Of a DNA stretch of 64,000 nt, positions 8,004-15,803 are shown piece after piece. Within the stretch, counting starts at the first letter, position 1, and every line of letters starts with the position of its first letter. Under the pieces are notes generated by a model. It saw only the letters and a program-made list of their open reading frames with translations, was not told where the DNA came from and did no database searches. The stretch is from GCA-2693325 sp964011675 (GTDB lineage: Bacteria; Latescibacterota; UBA2968; UBA8231): NCBI GenBank assembly GCA_964011675.1, contig CAXGPR010000003.1, positions 49,644-113,643 on the forward strand, written 5' to 3'. The position numbers and the translations under genes are program-made.

Positions 8004-9466
8004 GTGAAAGGGTCCGCTATCCGCGTATTTCAAGCTTTAAAAGTACTGAGGCTTTTCGCTCTCATCTCGCCTCTATCGGTGTTGAAATGGACTGCGACGA
8101 CGAGGTAATGAGAGCCCCTGAATCTCCACTTTCCGATGCGTACTCCCTTGAATCGTTTACTGTGGGGAACCGTTTCTGCATACAGCCAATGGAGGGATGG
8201 GACGCCACGGAGAATGGTCATCCTACCGATTTAACACGTCGGCGGTGGCGCAATTTTGGTCTGAGCGGAGCAAAGCTTATTTGGGGCGGAGAGGCTTTTG
8301 CCGTAGTACCTGAGGGAAGGGCAAATCCAAATCAGCTTATGGCTCGTCCTGATACCCAGACATCGATGGAGGAACTACGCCAGATCCTGTTAAATGCACA
8401 CAGAGAAGTGATGGACAGTACAGATGATTTGTTGTTGGGTCTCCAGTTGACGCATTCAGGGCGTTTTTGCCGTCCATTCCGCAAAGACCGTATGGAGCCA
8501 GCTATTCTTTATCACCATCCTATTCTCGATAGCAAGTTTGGTCTCGACAAAGGTTATCCACTGATGGAAGATAGCTATATTGGCGACCTCGTTGGACATT
8601 ATGTTCGCGGAGCTAAATTGGCTTGGGAAGTCGGTTATCAATTTGTTGATGTGAAGCACTGCCATGGCTATCTGGGGCATGAATTCCTGAGCGCCTATCG
8701 GCGTCCTGGACTTTACGGCGGTTCGTTTGAAAATCGCACGCGATTTGTCCGAGAAATTATCGAAGGCATTCGAAGCGAGGCGCCCGGCCTGCAGGTGGGA
8801 GTGCGCCTGAGTGTCTTCGACTTTGTTCCATTTCGCCCCGACCCAGATGGTGGCGACGAAAGGCTTATGGGGAGCGGTATTCCTGAAGATTTCACCGCCG
8901 CATTGCCCTATGAATACGGTTTTGGGCTCGACCCGTCTGACCCGCTGCGGTTGGATCTAAACGAGGGATTTCAGTTTATCGATCTGCTTAGCAGTCTGGG
9001 AGTAGAACTCATCAATATATCCTGTGGCAGCCCCTATTATAACCCCCATATTCAGCGTCCTGCGCTTTTCCCTCCTTCTGATGGTTACCAGCCGCCAGAA
9101 GATCCGTTGGTTGGTGTGGCACGTCAACTCAACGCTGTTGCCGCAATGAAAGACCGCTTTCCTCAGTTGGCAATTGTGGGTTCGGGTTACTCTTATTTGC
9201 AAGAATTCCTGCCCCATGTGGCCCAGCACTATGTGCGGGCGAATAAAGTCGATTTTCCCGGTCTCGGAAGGATGGTTCTTTCTTATCCTGAACTGCCACG
9301 CGACGTTCTTTACAGAGGGGAGATGGTGCGGAAAATGATCTGTAGAACATTTAGCGATTGCACTACAGCGCCTCGAAACGGCATAGTGTCGGGATGTTTC
9401 CCACTTGATAGATTCTATAAGAAAAGCGAAGGGGCTCGTGCTCTCAGGGCACTTAAGGCAAGTTAA
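8000..9466 (+). CDS. Old Yellow Enzyme-type NADH:flavin oxidoreductase
   Basis: FMN-binding TIM-barrel oxidoreductase of 488 residues. Features are FTVGNRFCIQPMEGWDAT (FMN-contacting start of the barrel), LGLQLTHSGR, KHCHGYLGHEFLSAYRRPG (the HGYL...FLS region of the family), ENRTRFVREIIEGIR and VGVRLSVFD, with the phosphate-binding end AIVGSGYSYLQE. The C-terminal tail has three Cys residues (ICRTFSDCTTAPRNGIVSGC), a pattern I associate with a poorly characterised OYE subgroup; it does not match the 4Fe-4S/second flavin domain of dienoyl-CoA reductases, so this is the short form. GTG start overlaps the previous stop by 4 bases. It probably reduces an activated C=C bond; substrate unknown, likely linked to the lipid genes around it. 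Confidence 0.85.
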   Translation: MSERVRYPRISSFKSTEAFRSHLASIGVEMDCDDEVMRAPESPLSDAYSLESFTVGNRFCIQPMEGWDATENGHPTDLTRRRWRNFGLSGAKLIWGGEAFAVVPEGRANPNQLMARPDTQTSMEELRQILLNAHREVMDSTDDLLLGLQLTHSGRFCRPFRKDRMEPAILYHHPILDSKFGLDKGYPLMEDSYIGDLVGHYVRGAKLAWEVGYQFVDVKHCHGYLGHEFLSAYRRPGLYGGSFENRTRFVREIIEGIRSEAPGLQVGVRLSVFDFVPFRPDPDGGDERLMGSGIPEDFTAALPYEYGFGLDPSDPLRLDLNEGFQFIDLLSSLGVELINISCGSPYYNPHIQRPALFPPSDGYQPPEDPLVGVARQLNAVAAMKDRFPQLAIVGSGYSYLQEFLPHVAQHYVRANKVDFPGLGRMVLSYPELPRDVLYRGEMVRKMICRTFSDCTTAPRNGIVSGCFPLDRFYKKSEGARALRALKAS

Positions 9467-9471
9467 GCTCC

Positions 9472-10203
9472 ATGAGTGATTTAACTGGATCAGTTGCCAT
9501 TGTGACAGGAGCGGGGACGGGAATTGGAAGAGCCATTACTCACTCTTTAGTTGGGGCAGGTGCGCGTGTGCACATGTGGGGGCGTCGCTCGGAGGCCCTG
9601 CGCGAAGCGGCTCGAGGTGTCGATCCGGGTCGGGTGTGCCTTACAAACTGTGACGTGTCTAACCGGGTACAGATACAGGCCGCTGTTGAGAATGCCTTAG
9701 AAAAGTGGGGTGACGTGGATGTGCTCGTCAACAATGCGGGAGTCAATACCAATCCTCGATCCATTGCCGACGTAGATCTGGACGATTGGGATCGCACCGT
9801 CGATATCAATCTGACGGGAGTATTTAACGTCACCCGGTCTCTACTGCCCGCTCTGCGAGCAGGAGAAGCCGGCGTTGTCATTAACGTTGCATCGATTGCG
9901 GGTATGCGTGCGAGTAAAGTGGCTGGTGCCGCCTATTCGGCTACTAAACATGGCGTTGTTGCGCTGAGCAAGCAGCTGAATGAGGAAGAAGTGGAAAATG
10001 GCCTTCGTGCCTGTGCGATCTGTCCGGGTGAAGTAGATACGCCGATAATTGACCAGCGAGTCGAGCCCGTTAGTGCGGCTCGCCGGGCGGCCATGCTGCA
10101 GCCCGAAGATGTCGCAAAGGCCGTGTGCTTTGTGGCAGCTTTGCCCCCGCGTGCCTGCGTGCCGCTGTTGGTCATTAAGCCTACCGTGCAATCATTTAGC
10201 TAG
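9472..10203 (+). CDS. Short-chain dehydrogenase/reductase (SDR)
   Basis: Classical SDR of 243 residues. The cofactor motif TGAGTGIG is at 12-19, NNAG at 87-90, catalytic Ser in NVASIAG (S141) and Y155-x3-K159 in YSATK, followed by CPGEVDTP. The NRR-type region after the second strand (MWGRRSEAL, residues 35-43) suggests NADP(H). It starts six bases after the flavoprotein stop and is the last gene of the operon. The SDR family covers too many substrates to assign one; a ketone or alcohol step in the same pathway is plausible. It ends 37 bases from a convergent gene. Confidence 0.9.
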   Translation: MSDLTGSVAIVTGAGTGIGRAITHSLVGAGARVHMWGRRSEALREAARGVDPGRVCLTNCDVSNRVQIQAAVENALEKWGDVDVLVNNAGVNTNPRSIADVDLDDWDRTVDINLTGVFNVTRSLLPALRAGEAGVVINVASIAGMRASKVAGAAYSATKHGVVALSKQLNEEEVENGLRACAICPGEVDTPIIDQRVEPVSAARRAAMLQPEDVAKAVCFVAALPPRACVPLLVIKPTVQSFS

Positions 10204-10211
10204 CGGGCCAA

Positions 10212-10234
10212 AGTACCATAGTACTGGGAGTACT
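10212..10234. repeat. Three AGTAC units in a convergent intergenic gap
   Basis: AGTAC occurs at 10212, 10220 and 10229 between two convergent genes. Units can pair as AGTAC-CATA-GTACT or AGTACT-GGG-AGTACT. It could act as a weak bidirectional terminator, but there is no T-run, so this is tentative. Confidence 0.3.
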
Positions 10235-10240
10235 GGTCCT

Positions 10241-11350
10241 TTAAGTTAGTCCTTTGAGTCCGTGGCCTGACAGAATGGCAATAAGCTTTTTATTGGGCTC
10301 TACCGTATGATTTTCGCAGTAGGTGCGTATGCCTTGCCAGACTACGGCCGAAGTCGGCTCAATGCAAAGGCCACCGCGGCCCAGTGCTTTGAGTCCCTGT
10401 TCTATGGCCTTCTCATCAACGGAAATAACGTCGCCGCCCGTTGCGCGTAGTGCTGTTAAGAGCATCTGTCCACGCACCGGCTTGGGCAGTGCGATCCCTT
10501 CGGCCCGGGTTTTCCGCGGGGCAGCAAAGGGCATTACGTCGTGCGCCCCTTGCTGCCAGGCCGAATAGAGGGGAGCGACGCGTTGGGCCTGTATCGCAAC
10601 GAGTCGGGGTAATCTATCAATCGTACCTGCTGCCTGCATTCGGGTAAACCCCTCGTATAATCCAAGTAGAATACTTCCCGCTCCGACTGGACAGAAAACA
10701 ACGTCGGGCGCCTGCCACTCTAACTGTTCGACTAGCTCGAATGCCAGCGTTTGAATGCCATATATAAACAGGGGATTCCACAGGTGGGATGCGTATACGG
10801 CATCACTTCGGTCAATATAAGCGAGGAGTGCTTTGGTGGCGTTTGGTCGCGGCCCTTCGATTGATACTAGCTCTGCACCATAGCGCTTTATTTGTGCGAG
10901 TTTGGCGGGCGAGGCAGAAGTAGGGCAAAAAACTTTTAAGCGGATACCCGCTCGGGCGGCGTATGCTGCAATAGAGGCCCCTGCATTGCCAGAAGAATCC
11001 TCTACTGCTTTTCGTACCCCGCTCTGCTGTAAAAAACGCACCATAAGGGCTGCACCGCGGTCTTTGTAAGATCCAGTTGGCTGGGCCTGATCACATTTGA
11101 GTAGTATAGAACGTCCGTTTACATCGAATGGCACGAGCGGGGAGATAACTTCTCCTAAAGATAACTGTCCTGCCCATTTGGGCAGTGCTTCAGCATAGCG
11201 CCAGGGCGTGTGCGGGCGGAGCGCTAAGAGCTCTCTAGGGAAAGAGGCCGGCTCTTGCGCACAGGCGAGGGGACCGCCGCAAGAAGGACAGCAGTAAATG
11301 CGGGGAGAGTCGGCTATAGAATCACTGCATTGAGGGCAGTAAAGTTTCAT
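10241..11350 (-). CDS. Threonine-synthase-like PLP-dependent enzyme with N-terminal zinc ribbon
   Basis: Fold-type II PLP enzyme of 369 residues. A zinc-ribbon (CPQC at 5-8, CPSC at 21-24) precedes the catalytic domain. The PLP lysine is K96 in PTGSYKDRG, the phosphate loop is SSGNAGASIAAYAARAG, and CPVGAGSILLGL carries the glycine-rich loop. This domain order matches archaeal and bacterial short threonine synthases and related lyases. It is downstream of the TRAP transporter genes on the same strand, 228 bases after dctM. True threonine synthase is possible, but no homoserine or threonine genes are nearby, so a 2-keto-acid-forming beta-replacing or eliminating activity connected to the transporter is an alternative. 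Confidence 0.82.
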   Translation of the reverse strand: MKLYCPQCSDSIADSPRIYCCPSCGGPLACAQEPASFPRELLALRPHTPWRYAEALPKWAGQLSLGEVISPLVPFDVNGRSILLKCDQAQPTGSYKDRGAALMVRFLQQSGVRKAVEDSSGNAGASIAAYAARAGIRLKVFCPTSASPAKLAQIKRYGAELVSIEGPRPNATKALLAYIDRSDAVYASHLWNPLFIYGIQTLAFELVEQLEWQAPDVVFCPVGAGSILLGLYEGFTRMQAAGTIDRLPRLVAIQAQRVAPLYSAWQQGAHDVMPFAAPRKTRAEGIALPKPVRGQMLLTALRATGGDVISVDEKAIEQGLKALGRGGLCIEPTSAVVWQGIRTYCENHTVEPNKKLIAILSGHGLKGLT

Positions 11351-11353
11351 GGG

Positions 11354-11578
11354 TCAAACCTTAGCCAGTATGTTGCGCGTGCCTTCAATATAAGAACAGG
11401 CAAGTTGGTTTTCTCGCATAAATCGCCTAGTTAAGGCCATAGCTTGTTTTTCGTTTAAGAATTCGTTGTCAATTTCTGCTTGCAGAGACCGGGTTAACCA
11501 ACGTCGTGCTTGGATAGCGTATGCTGTTGCCGACGTGGGCCAACTCGTGTTGCCTCTGGTTTGGAGGTTAAACTTTTT
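11354..11578 (-). other. In-frame open stretch downstream of dctM TAG stop
   Basis: The dctM TAG (11579-11581) is followed in the same frame by 74 sense codons before a TGA at 11354-11356, just before the PLP enzyme. The translation looks protein-like (LQAEIDNEFLNEKQAMALTR, RFMRENQLACSYIEGTRN) but has no ATG, GTG or TTG near its start. It may be a remnant of a small gene, a stop-codon readthrough extension, or chance. Confidence 0.25.
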
Positions 11579-12964
11579 CTACTGGTTTACGAGGCTGGGC
11601 AAATGCGTTGCCAAATCAGGATAAAACCAAAGCGACAGTAGGAGAATGCACTGCAGGCCGATGAAGGGAATGGCTCCTCTATAAATCTGCGGTGTGCTGA
11701 TGGTTGCAGGGGCGACACCGCGCAAATAAAAAAGGGAGAACCCAAACGGGGGCGTTAAAAAAGAAGTTTGCAGATTGAGGGCAATCATGACGCCGAACCA
11801 GATGGGATCGAGCCCCATGCCCAGTAAGACGGGTCCCACGATAGGCACTACGACAAAAATAATTTCAAAGAAGTCTAGGAAAAAGCCGAGTAGGAACATG
11901 GCGACCATGACTACGAGAAAAGATACGGCTACGCCTCCATCCATACTTTGCAAGTGATGTGCTACAATGTCGTCGCCCCCGTAGCCGCGGAACACAAGTG
12001 AGAAAAAAGACGCCCCAATGAGAATTGTGAAAACCATGGCGTTGATCTTGGTCGTTGAACGCATGACATCGCGGAGTACGTCTCGGGTAAAATTCCCCTT
12101 GAGTTTCGAAAGTAGCATGGCGCCAACGGCACCTACTGAAGCTGCCTCTGTGGGCGTTGCTATGCCGAAAAGAATAGAACCGAGCACACCGGCAATTAGA
12201 GCGAGCGGTGGGGCCAAGACCCTAATGAGATGGCGTAAGAAAGTGAGGTTGGCTACGTCCTGGCGTTCATTTTTGGGAAGGGGTGGCACCGTTTCGGGCT
12301 TCAATAAACCTAGGCCGACTATATAGAGAATGTAAAGTGCCATCAGCAGTATGCCGGGCACCAGTGCCCCAAGAAACAGGTCGCCTACAGAGATTGAAGT
12401 GGGAGAGAAATTGCCCAATTTGAGCTGGGCCTGCTGATGGGCAGATGAAACGACGTCTCCTAGGATTACCAGTACGATGCTCGGAGGTATGATCTGACCC
12501 AGCGTTCCCGATGCGCAAATAATGCCCGTGGAAAGCTCGGGCGAGTAATTTCTGCGCTGCATTGCAGGTAGGGAGATCAACCCCATTGTTACCACGGTTG
12601 CGCCGACGATGCCCGTTGAGGCGGCGAGTAAGCCGCCTACGAGGCAAACGGAAATGCCCAGACCGCCCCGCAGACCGCCAAAGAGCTGTGACATGCTCTC
12701 GAGCAGGTCCTCCGCTATTTTTGCTCGCTCCAACACAACGCCCATAAAGACGAAAAGCGGCACGGCAATGAGGGTTTCATTACTCATAATGCCGTAGATA
12801 CGCGAGGGCAATGCAGATAAAAAGGCACTGTCAAAGTGTCCGGTTAGCAGCCCAAGGCCCGCAAATATCAGGGCCGTACCGGCCAGACAGAACGCCACTG
12901 GAAAACCGGAAAGAAGTACGATAAAGGTGGCCACGAACATGGCTACGGGATAGAGCTCGTTCAT
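11579..12964 (-). CDS. dctM: TRAP transporter large permease (DctM)
   Basis: Large membrane subunit of a tripartite ATP-independent periplasmic transporter. The 461 residues are almost entirely hydrophobic helices; characteristic segments include LSGFPVAFCLAGTALIFAGL, IPLFVFMGVVLERAKIAEDL, CASGTLGQIIPPSIVLVILG, GIATPTEAASVGAVGA and LNLQTSFLTPPFGFSLFYL. Length is a little above the usual 430. The ATG overlaps the dctQ stop (ATGA). It works with the Q and P subunits as a Na+ or H+ driven importer. Confidence 0.95.
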   Translation of the reverse strand: MNELYPVAMFVATFIVLLSGFPVAFCLAGTALIFAGLGLLTGHFDSAFLSALPSRIYGIMSNETLIAVPLFVFMGVVLERAKIAEDLLESMSQLFGGLRGGLGISVCLVGGLLAASTGIVGATVVTMGLISLPAMQRRNYSPELSTGIICASGTLGQIIPPSIVLVILGDVVSSAHQQAQLKLGNFSPTSISVGDLFLGALVPGILLMALYILYIVGLGLLKPETVPPLPKNERQDVANLTFLRHLIRVLAPPLALIAGVLGSILFGIATPTEAASVGAVGAMLLSKLKGNFTRDVLRDVMRSTTKINAMVFTILIGASFFSLVFRGYGGDDIVAHHLQSMDGGVAVSFLVVMVAMFLLGFFLDFFEIIFVVVPIVGPVLLGMGLDPIWFGVMIALNLQTSFLTPPFGFSLFYLRGVAPATISTPQIYRGAIPFIGLQCILLLSLWFYPDLATHLPSLVNQ

Positions 12965-13440
12965 GAATTATTGCGTAGCGTAGAGATACACTGACGAATC
13001 GTTGCAAGGGCCTGCGCAAAGAGCAGAAGGCAGAAAAGCGGTATGGCCGTTTTGAGCAGAAAGACCGCCTCCAAGCCACCGCCGTCTTTAGATCCTTCTA
13101 AAACGGACCAAGAGGCAATCACGTAGGGATAGGAATGATAGAAGAGCACGGCGCACATAGGTATGAGCAGAAATAAGCTACCCAGTAAGTTGATCCAAGC
13201 CTTTCGCCGGGGAGAAGCTGGGCGATAGAGAATATCTACGCGGACGTGCTCATCGCGTGCTAGCGCGTATCCGGCGGCCAGTAAAAAGGTGAACGCGTGT
13301 AGGTAGATCACGATTTCCTGCATCCACACCCAGCCACGCTCAAATGCGTAGCGCAGCACAACAATAACAAAGGTGACCAGAACCATACCTAGCGTACACC
13401 AGGGGATGGTGCGGCCGATAAACTGATTGATGCGCTCCAT
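12961..13440 (-). CDS. dctQ: TRAP transporter small permease (DctQ)
   Basis: Small membrane subunit of the TRAP transporter, 159 residues with four hydrophobic helices. The family pattern is visible in WVWMQEIVIYLHAFTFLLAA (helix 2) and in YALARDEHVRVDILYRPAS (residues 58-76). The start ATG shares one base with the dctP stop (TGATG) and its stop overlaps dctM (ATGA), giving a fully coupled P-Q-M operon. DctQ together with DctM forms the membrane domain that receives substrate from DctP. Confidence 0.93.
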   Translation of the reverse strand: MERINQFIGRTIPWCTLGMVLVTFVIVVLRYAFERGWVWMQEIVIYLHAFTFLLAAGYALARDEHVRVDILYRPASPRRKAWINLLGSLFLLIPMCAVLFYHSYPYVIASWSVLEGSKDGGGLEAVFLLKTAIPLFCLLLFAQALATIRQCISTLRNNS

Positions 13441-14567
13441 CAGGCTTCCGTGAACGCGCGGGCCATCGTGTACGCTTCCTCGGAAATACGCGTGTAGGAC
13501 ACGGACTGACTGCGGTATGCGTTAAAAGAAGCGTAGACGCTGTTTGAGAGCGGATCCTTGGCGGCAATTTCACCCACTACGTCGCGCGCGACGCGCCCTA
13601 TTTCTGTGAGGACATCGTCCGAAAAGCGCTTTAGCTGCACTCCGTGTTTCTCGACTAGCGTCTTGAGTGCAACTCCGTTTCGAGTAGTAAATTCCGCGAG
13701 CATATTTTCGTTGGTTGACTGACAGGCGTGCCGCACAATGTGCTGCAGATCAGTCGGTAGGGCCTCCCAGGCGGTTCGGTTGATCATTGCTTCCATCGTA
13801 GTGCCCGGTTCGTGCCAGCCGGGCCAGTAGTAATATTTTGCCGCCTGGTGAAAACCAAATGCGAGGTCATTGTACGGGCCAACCCATTCCGTAGCGTCGA
13901 TGGCACCCGTTTTGAGCGCTTGAAATATTTCCCCGCCGGGCAGGTTTTGCACCGTTGCGTCAAGGCGGCGGAGGACTTCTCCGCCTAGTCCAGGCATGCG
14001 CATGACGAGCCCGGAGAAGTCTCCTAGGGTGTTAATTTCTCTGTTAAACCAGCCGCCCATTTGCACGCCGGTATTGCCAGCGGGAAAAGCCTTCAGGCCA
14101 AAACCTGCATAAAGCTCGTCCCACAGTTCTTGGCCTCCGCCATAGCTGAGCCAGCCGTTGATTTCTTGCGCTGTTAAACCGAAAGGGACTGCAGAAAAAA
14201 ACTGGGTTGCCTCGTGCTTCCCCTTCCAATAGTAGGCGCTGGCATGGCCCATTTCGGCAGTGCCACCTGCGACGCCGTCAAAGACTCCCATGGCTGGAAC
14301 GAGTTCGCCCGCTCCATATACCTTGACTTCTAGTTGGCCGCCTGACATGTCCCCGATGGTTTGGGCTAGACGGTTGGCGCCCGTACCTAATCCCGGAAAG
14401 TCTTTGGGCCAGGTCGTAACCATTTTCCACTTGAAGTTTTTGCGCGTTTGAACAGAGGGCGCATTTCCCTCCTGAGCCTGACCGCAGGCTACCAGAGCGG
14501 CTGAAGCGGCCAGCGGCGCTTTCCGCAGAAAGGAGCGGCGCGAAGATCTAATGGGCTTTCCCGACAT
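13440..14567 (-). CDS. dctP: TRAP transporter substrate-binding protein (DctP/TakP-like), Tat signal
   Basis: Periplasmic solute-binding protein of 375 residues. It starts with a Tat-type signal (SSRRSFLRKAPLAAS) ending in ALVAC, so it may be a Tat-exported lipoprotein. The mature part begins KWKMVTTWPKDFPGLGTG and includes FNREINTLGDFSGLVMRMPG and KTGAIDATEWVGPYNDLAFG, the pattern of the DctP branch often labelled mannitol/chloroaromatic, which also contains the 2-keto-acid binder TakP. The MRMPG Arg region and the downstream Trp (TEWVGP) are the usual carboxylate-binding area. The likely ligand is therefore a small organic acid; this is inference from family membership. It is the first gene of the operon. 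Confidence 0.92.
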   Translation of the reverse strand: MSGKPIRSSRRSFLRKAPLAASAALVACGQAQEGNAPSVQTRKNFKWKMVTTWPKDFPGLGTGANRLAQTIGDMSGGQLEVKVYGAGELVPAMGVFDGVAGGTAEMGHASAYYWKGKHEATQFFSAVPFGLTAQEINGWLSYGGGQELWDELYAGFGLKAFPAGNTGVQMGGWFNREINTLGDFSGLVMRMPGLGGEVLRRLDATVQNLPGGEIFQALKTGAIDATEWVGPYNDLAFGFHQAAKYYYWPGWHEPGTTMEAMINRTAWEALPTDLQHIVRHACQSTNENMLAEFTTRNGVALKTLVEKHGVQLKRFSDDVLTEIGRVARDVVGEIAAKDPLSNSVYASFNAYRSQSVSYTRISEEAYTMARAFTEA

Positions 14568-14611
14568 AGTATTTACTCTCAGTGCTGACGTTATGATTTA
14601 GGTGCGTCTTT

Positions 14612-15292
14612 CTAACTAGGTTTGATGAGTCGACAGCTGCCGTCTTCTGCTCCGACAATGACTAGATTTGTCAGGCCTATAAACAGGCCGTTCTCGACCA
14701 CGCCCGTCAGCGCGTTGATCCAGCGGTCGCAGTCGGTCGCCTGATCGATACCGGATGGGAACGTGCAGTCGATAATGAAATTGCCGTTGTCCGTTTCAAA
14801 CGGCGCCCCGTCTGTTCCTTTGCGCAGAGCCGGCTGCAGGTCTCTCTCTGTCAGGGCGCGTTGAATAAGGGGCCAGGCGAAGGGGATAACCTCAATGGGG
14901 AGAGGAGCCTTTGTGCCCAGGCGTTGGACGAGCTTCGATTCGTCTACGATTATAATTTGCTCTCGGGTTGCTGAGGCGACAATTTTTTCGCGTAGGAGTG
15001 CACCACCCAATCCCTTGATGAGGTTGAGTTGGGGGTCGACCTCGTCCGCTCCATCGATGGTTAGGTCGACGACCGGGTGCGCTTCTAACGTGGCGACGCG
15101 TATGCCGAGTGATTCGGCCAGATTGGTCGAAGCAATAGAGGTCGATACGGCCGTGATTTGCAGGCCTTCTGCTGCGCGTTTTCCCAGGGCGCGTATGGCA
15201 AATTTAGCCGTTGAGCCCGTTCCGAGACCAACAATCATACCGTCCTGAGCGAATTCGGCAGCTCGGTTTCCTGCCACTTCTTTGGCGTTCAT
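14612..15292 (-). CDS. rpiA: Ribose-5-phosphate isomerase A
   Basis: Interconverts ribose 5-phosphate and ribulose 5-phosphate in the pentose phosphate pathway. The 226-residue protein has all family signatures: GLGTGSTAKFAI (about 22-33), VSTSIAST, DLTIDGADEVD (about 76-86), KGLGGALLREK (about 94-104, catalytic Glu and Lys) and a C-terminal GLFIGLTNLVIVG. The length is normal. Its ATG overlaps the stop of the GNAT gene upstream (ATGA at 15289-15292), so both are one transcription unit. Confidence 0.97.
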   Translation of the reverse strand: MNAKEVAGNRAAEFAQDGMIVGLGTGSTAKFAIRALGKRAAEGLQITAVSTSIASTNLAESLGIRVATLEAHPVVDLTIDGADEVDPQLNLIKGLGGALLREKIVASATREQIIIVDESKLVQRLGTKAPLPIEVIPFAWPLIQRALTERDLQPALRKGTDGAPFETDNGNFIIDCTFPSGIDQATDCDRWINALTGVVENGLFIGLTNLVIVGAEDGSCRLIKPS

Positions 15293-15771
15293 TGAGCATC
15301 CTTCTGTAGTCGCATGACATAGTGAATCTGGCGGGCGACTTCTTCGAAGCCTACGTCTGGATAGAGATGAGATCCTACGGGGTTCTGGGCCAGCGTCTCA
15401 ATCTTGGCGCACTCCATGCCCTCACTGCGCATAAAATCGATTGCGTGTTCCAGAAGATGGCGGCCAATACCCCTGCCTTGCAGATCGGGATCTACCGCAA
15501 TATTTGGAATGCCGCCGATCTTACTCTCGCGATCGATTCGAGTCGTCACGTAGCCTCCCACGCGGCCGTTTTCTTCCCAAACAAAAACGCCTCGTGCTCG
15601 CTCTCCGGACACGTCATCATCGATGTGGCGGAGCTTGCGCCAGCGCCAATCGCGGTCGCCCACGCAGCCAAATCGCTCTTCGATATTGCGATCTATAGAG
15701 ACGCCGTCAAAGCATATGGCTGTGATTTCTTTGATCTGTTTTAGGTCTTTTCCTTCGTACGGTCTAATCAT
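15289..15771 (-). CDS. GNAT-family N-acetyltransferase
   Basis: Acetyl-CoA-dependent N-acetyltransferase of 160 residues from ATG 15771. The acetyl-CoA loop is QGRGIGRHLLEHA, preceded by the strand IPNIAVDPDL and followed by ETLAQNPVGSHLYPDVGFEE, an almost complete GNAT motif set. The frame is open for another 29 codons upstream (to 15858), but that part would overlap the 3' end of the upstream gene by 55 bases and precedes the fold start MIRPYEGKDL, so I prefer the internal start. It is coupled to rpiA. The acceptor substrate cannot be read from sequence. Confidence 0.85.
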   Translation of the reverse strand: MIRPYEGKDLKQIKEITAICFDGVSIDRNIEERFGCVGDRDWRWRKLRHIDDDVSGERARGVFVWEENGRVGGYVTTRIDRESKIGGIPNIAVDPDLQGRGIGRHLLEHAIDFMRSEGMECAKIETLAQNPVGSHLYPDVGFEEVARQIHYVMRLQKDAQ

Positions 15772-15803
15772 AACGATGGATAATATGGCCTCTGCACCTG
15801 CTG

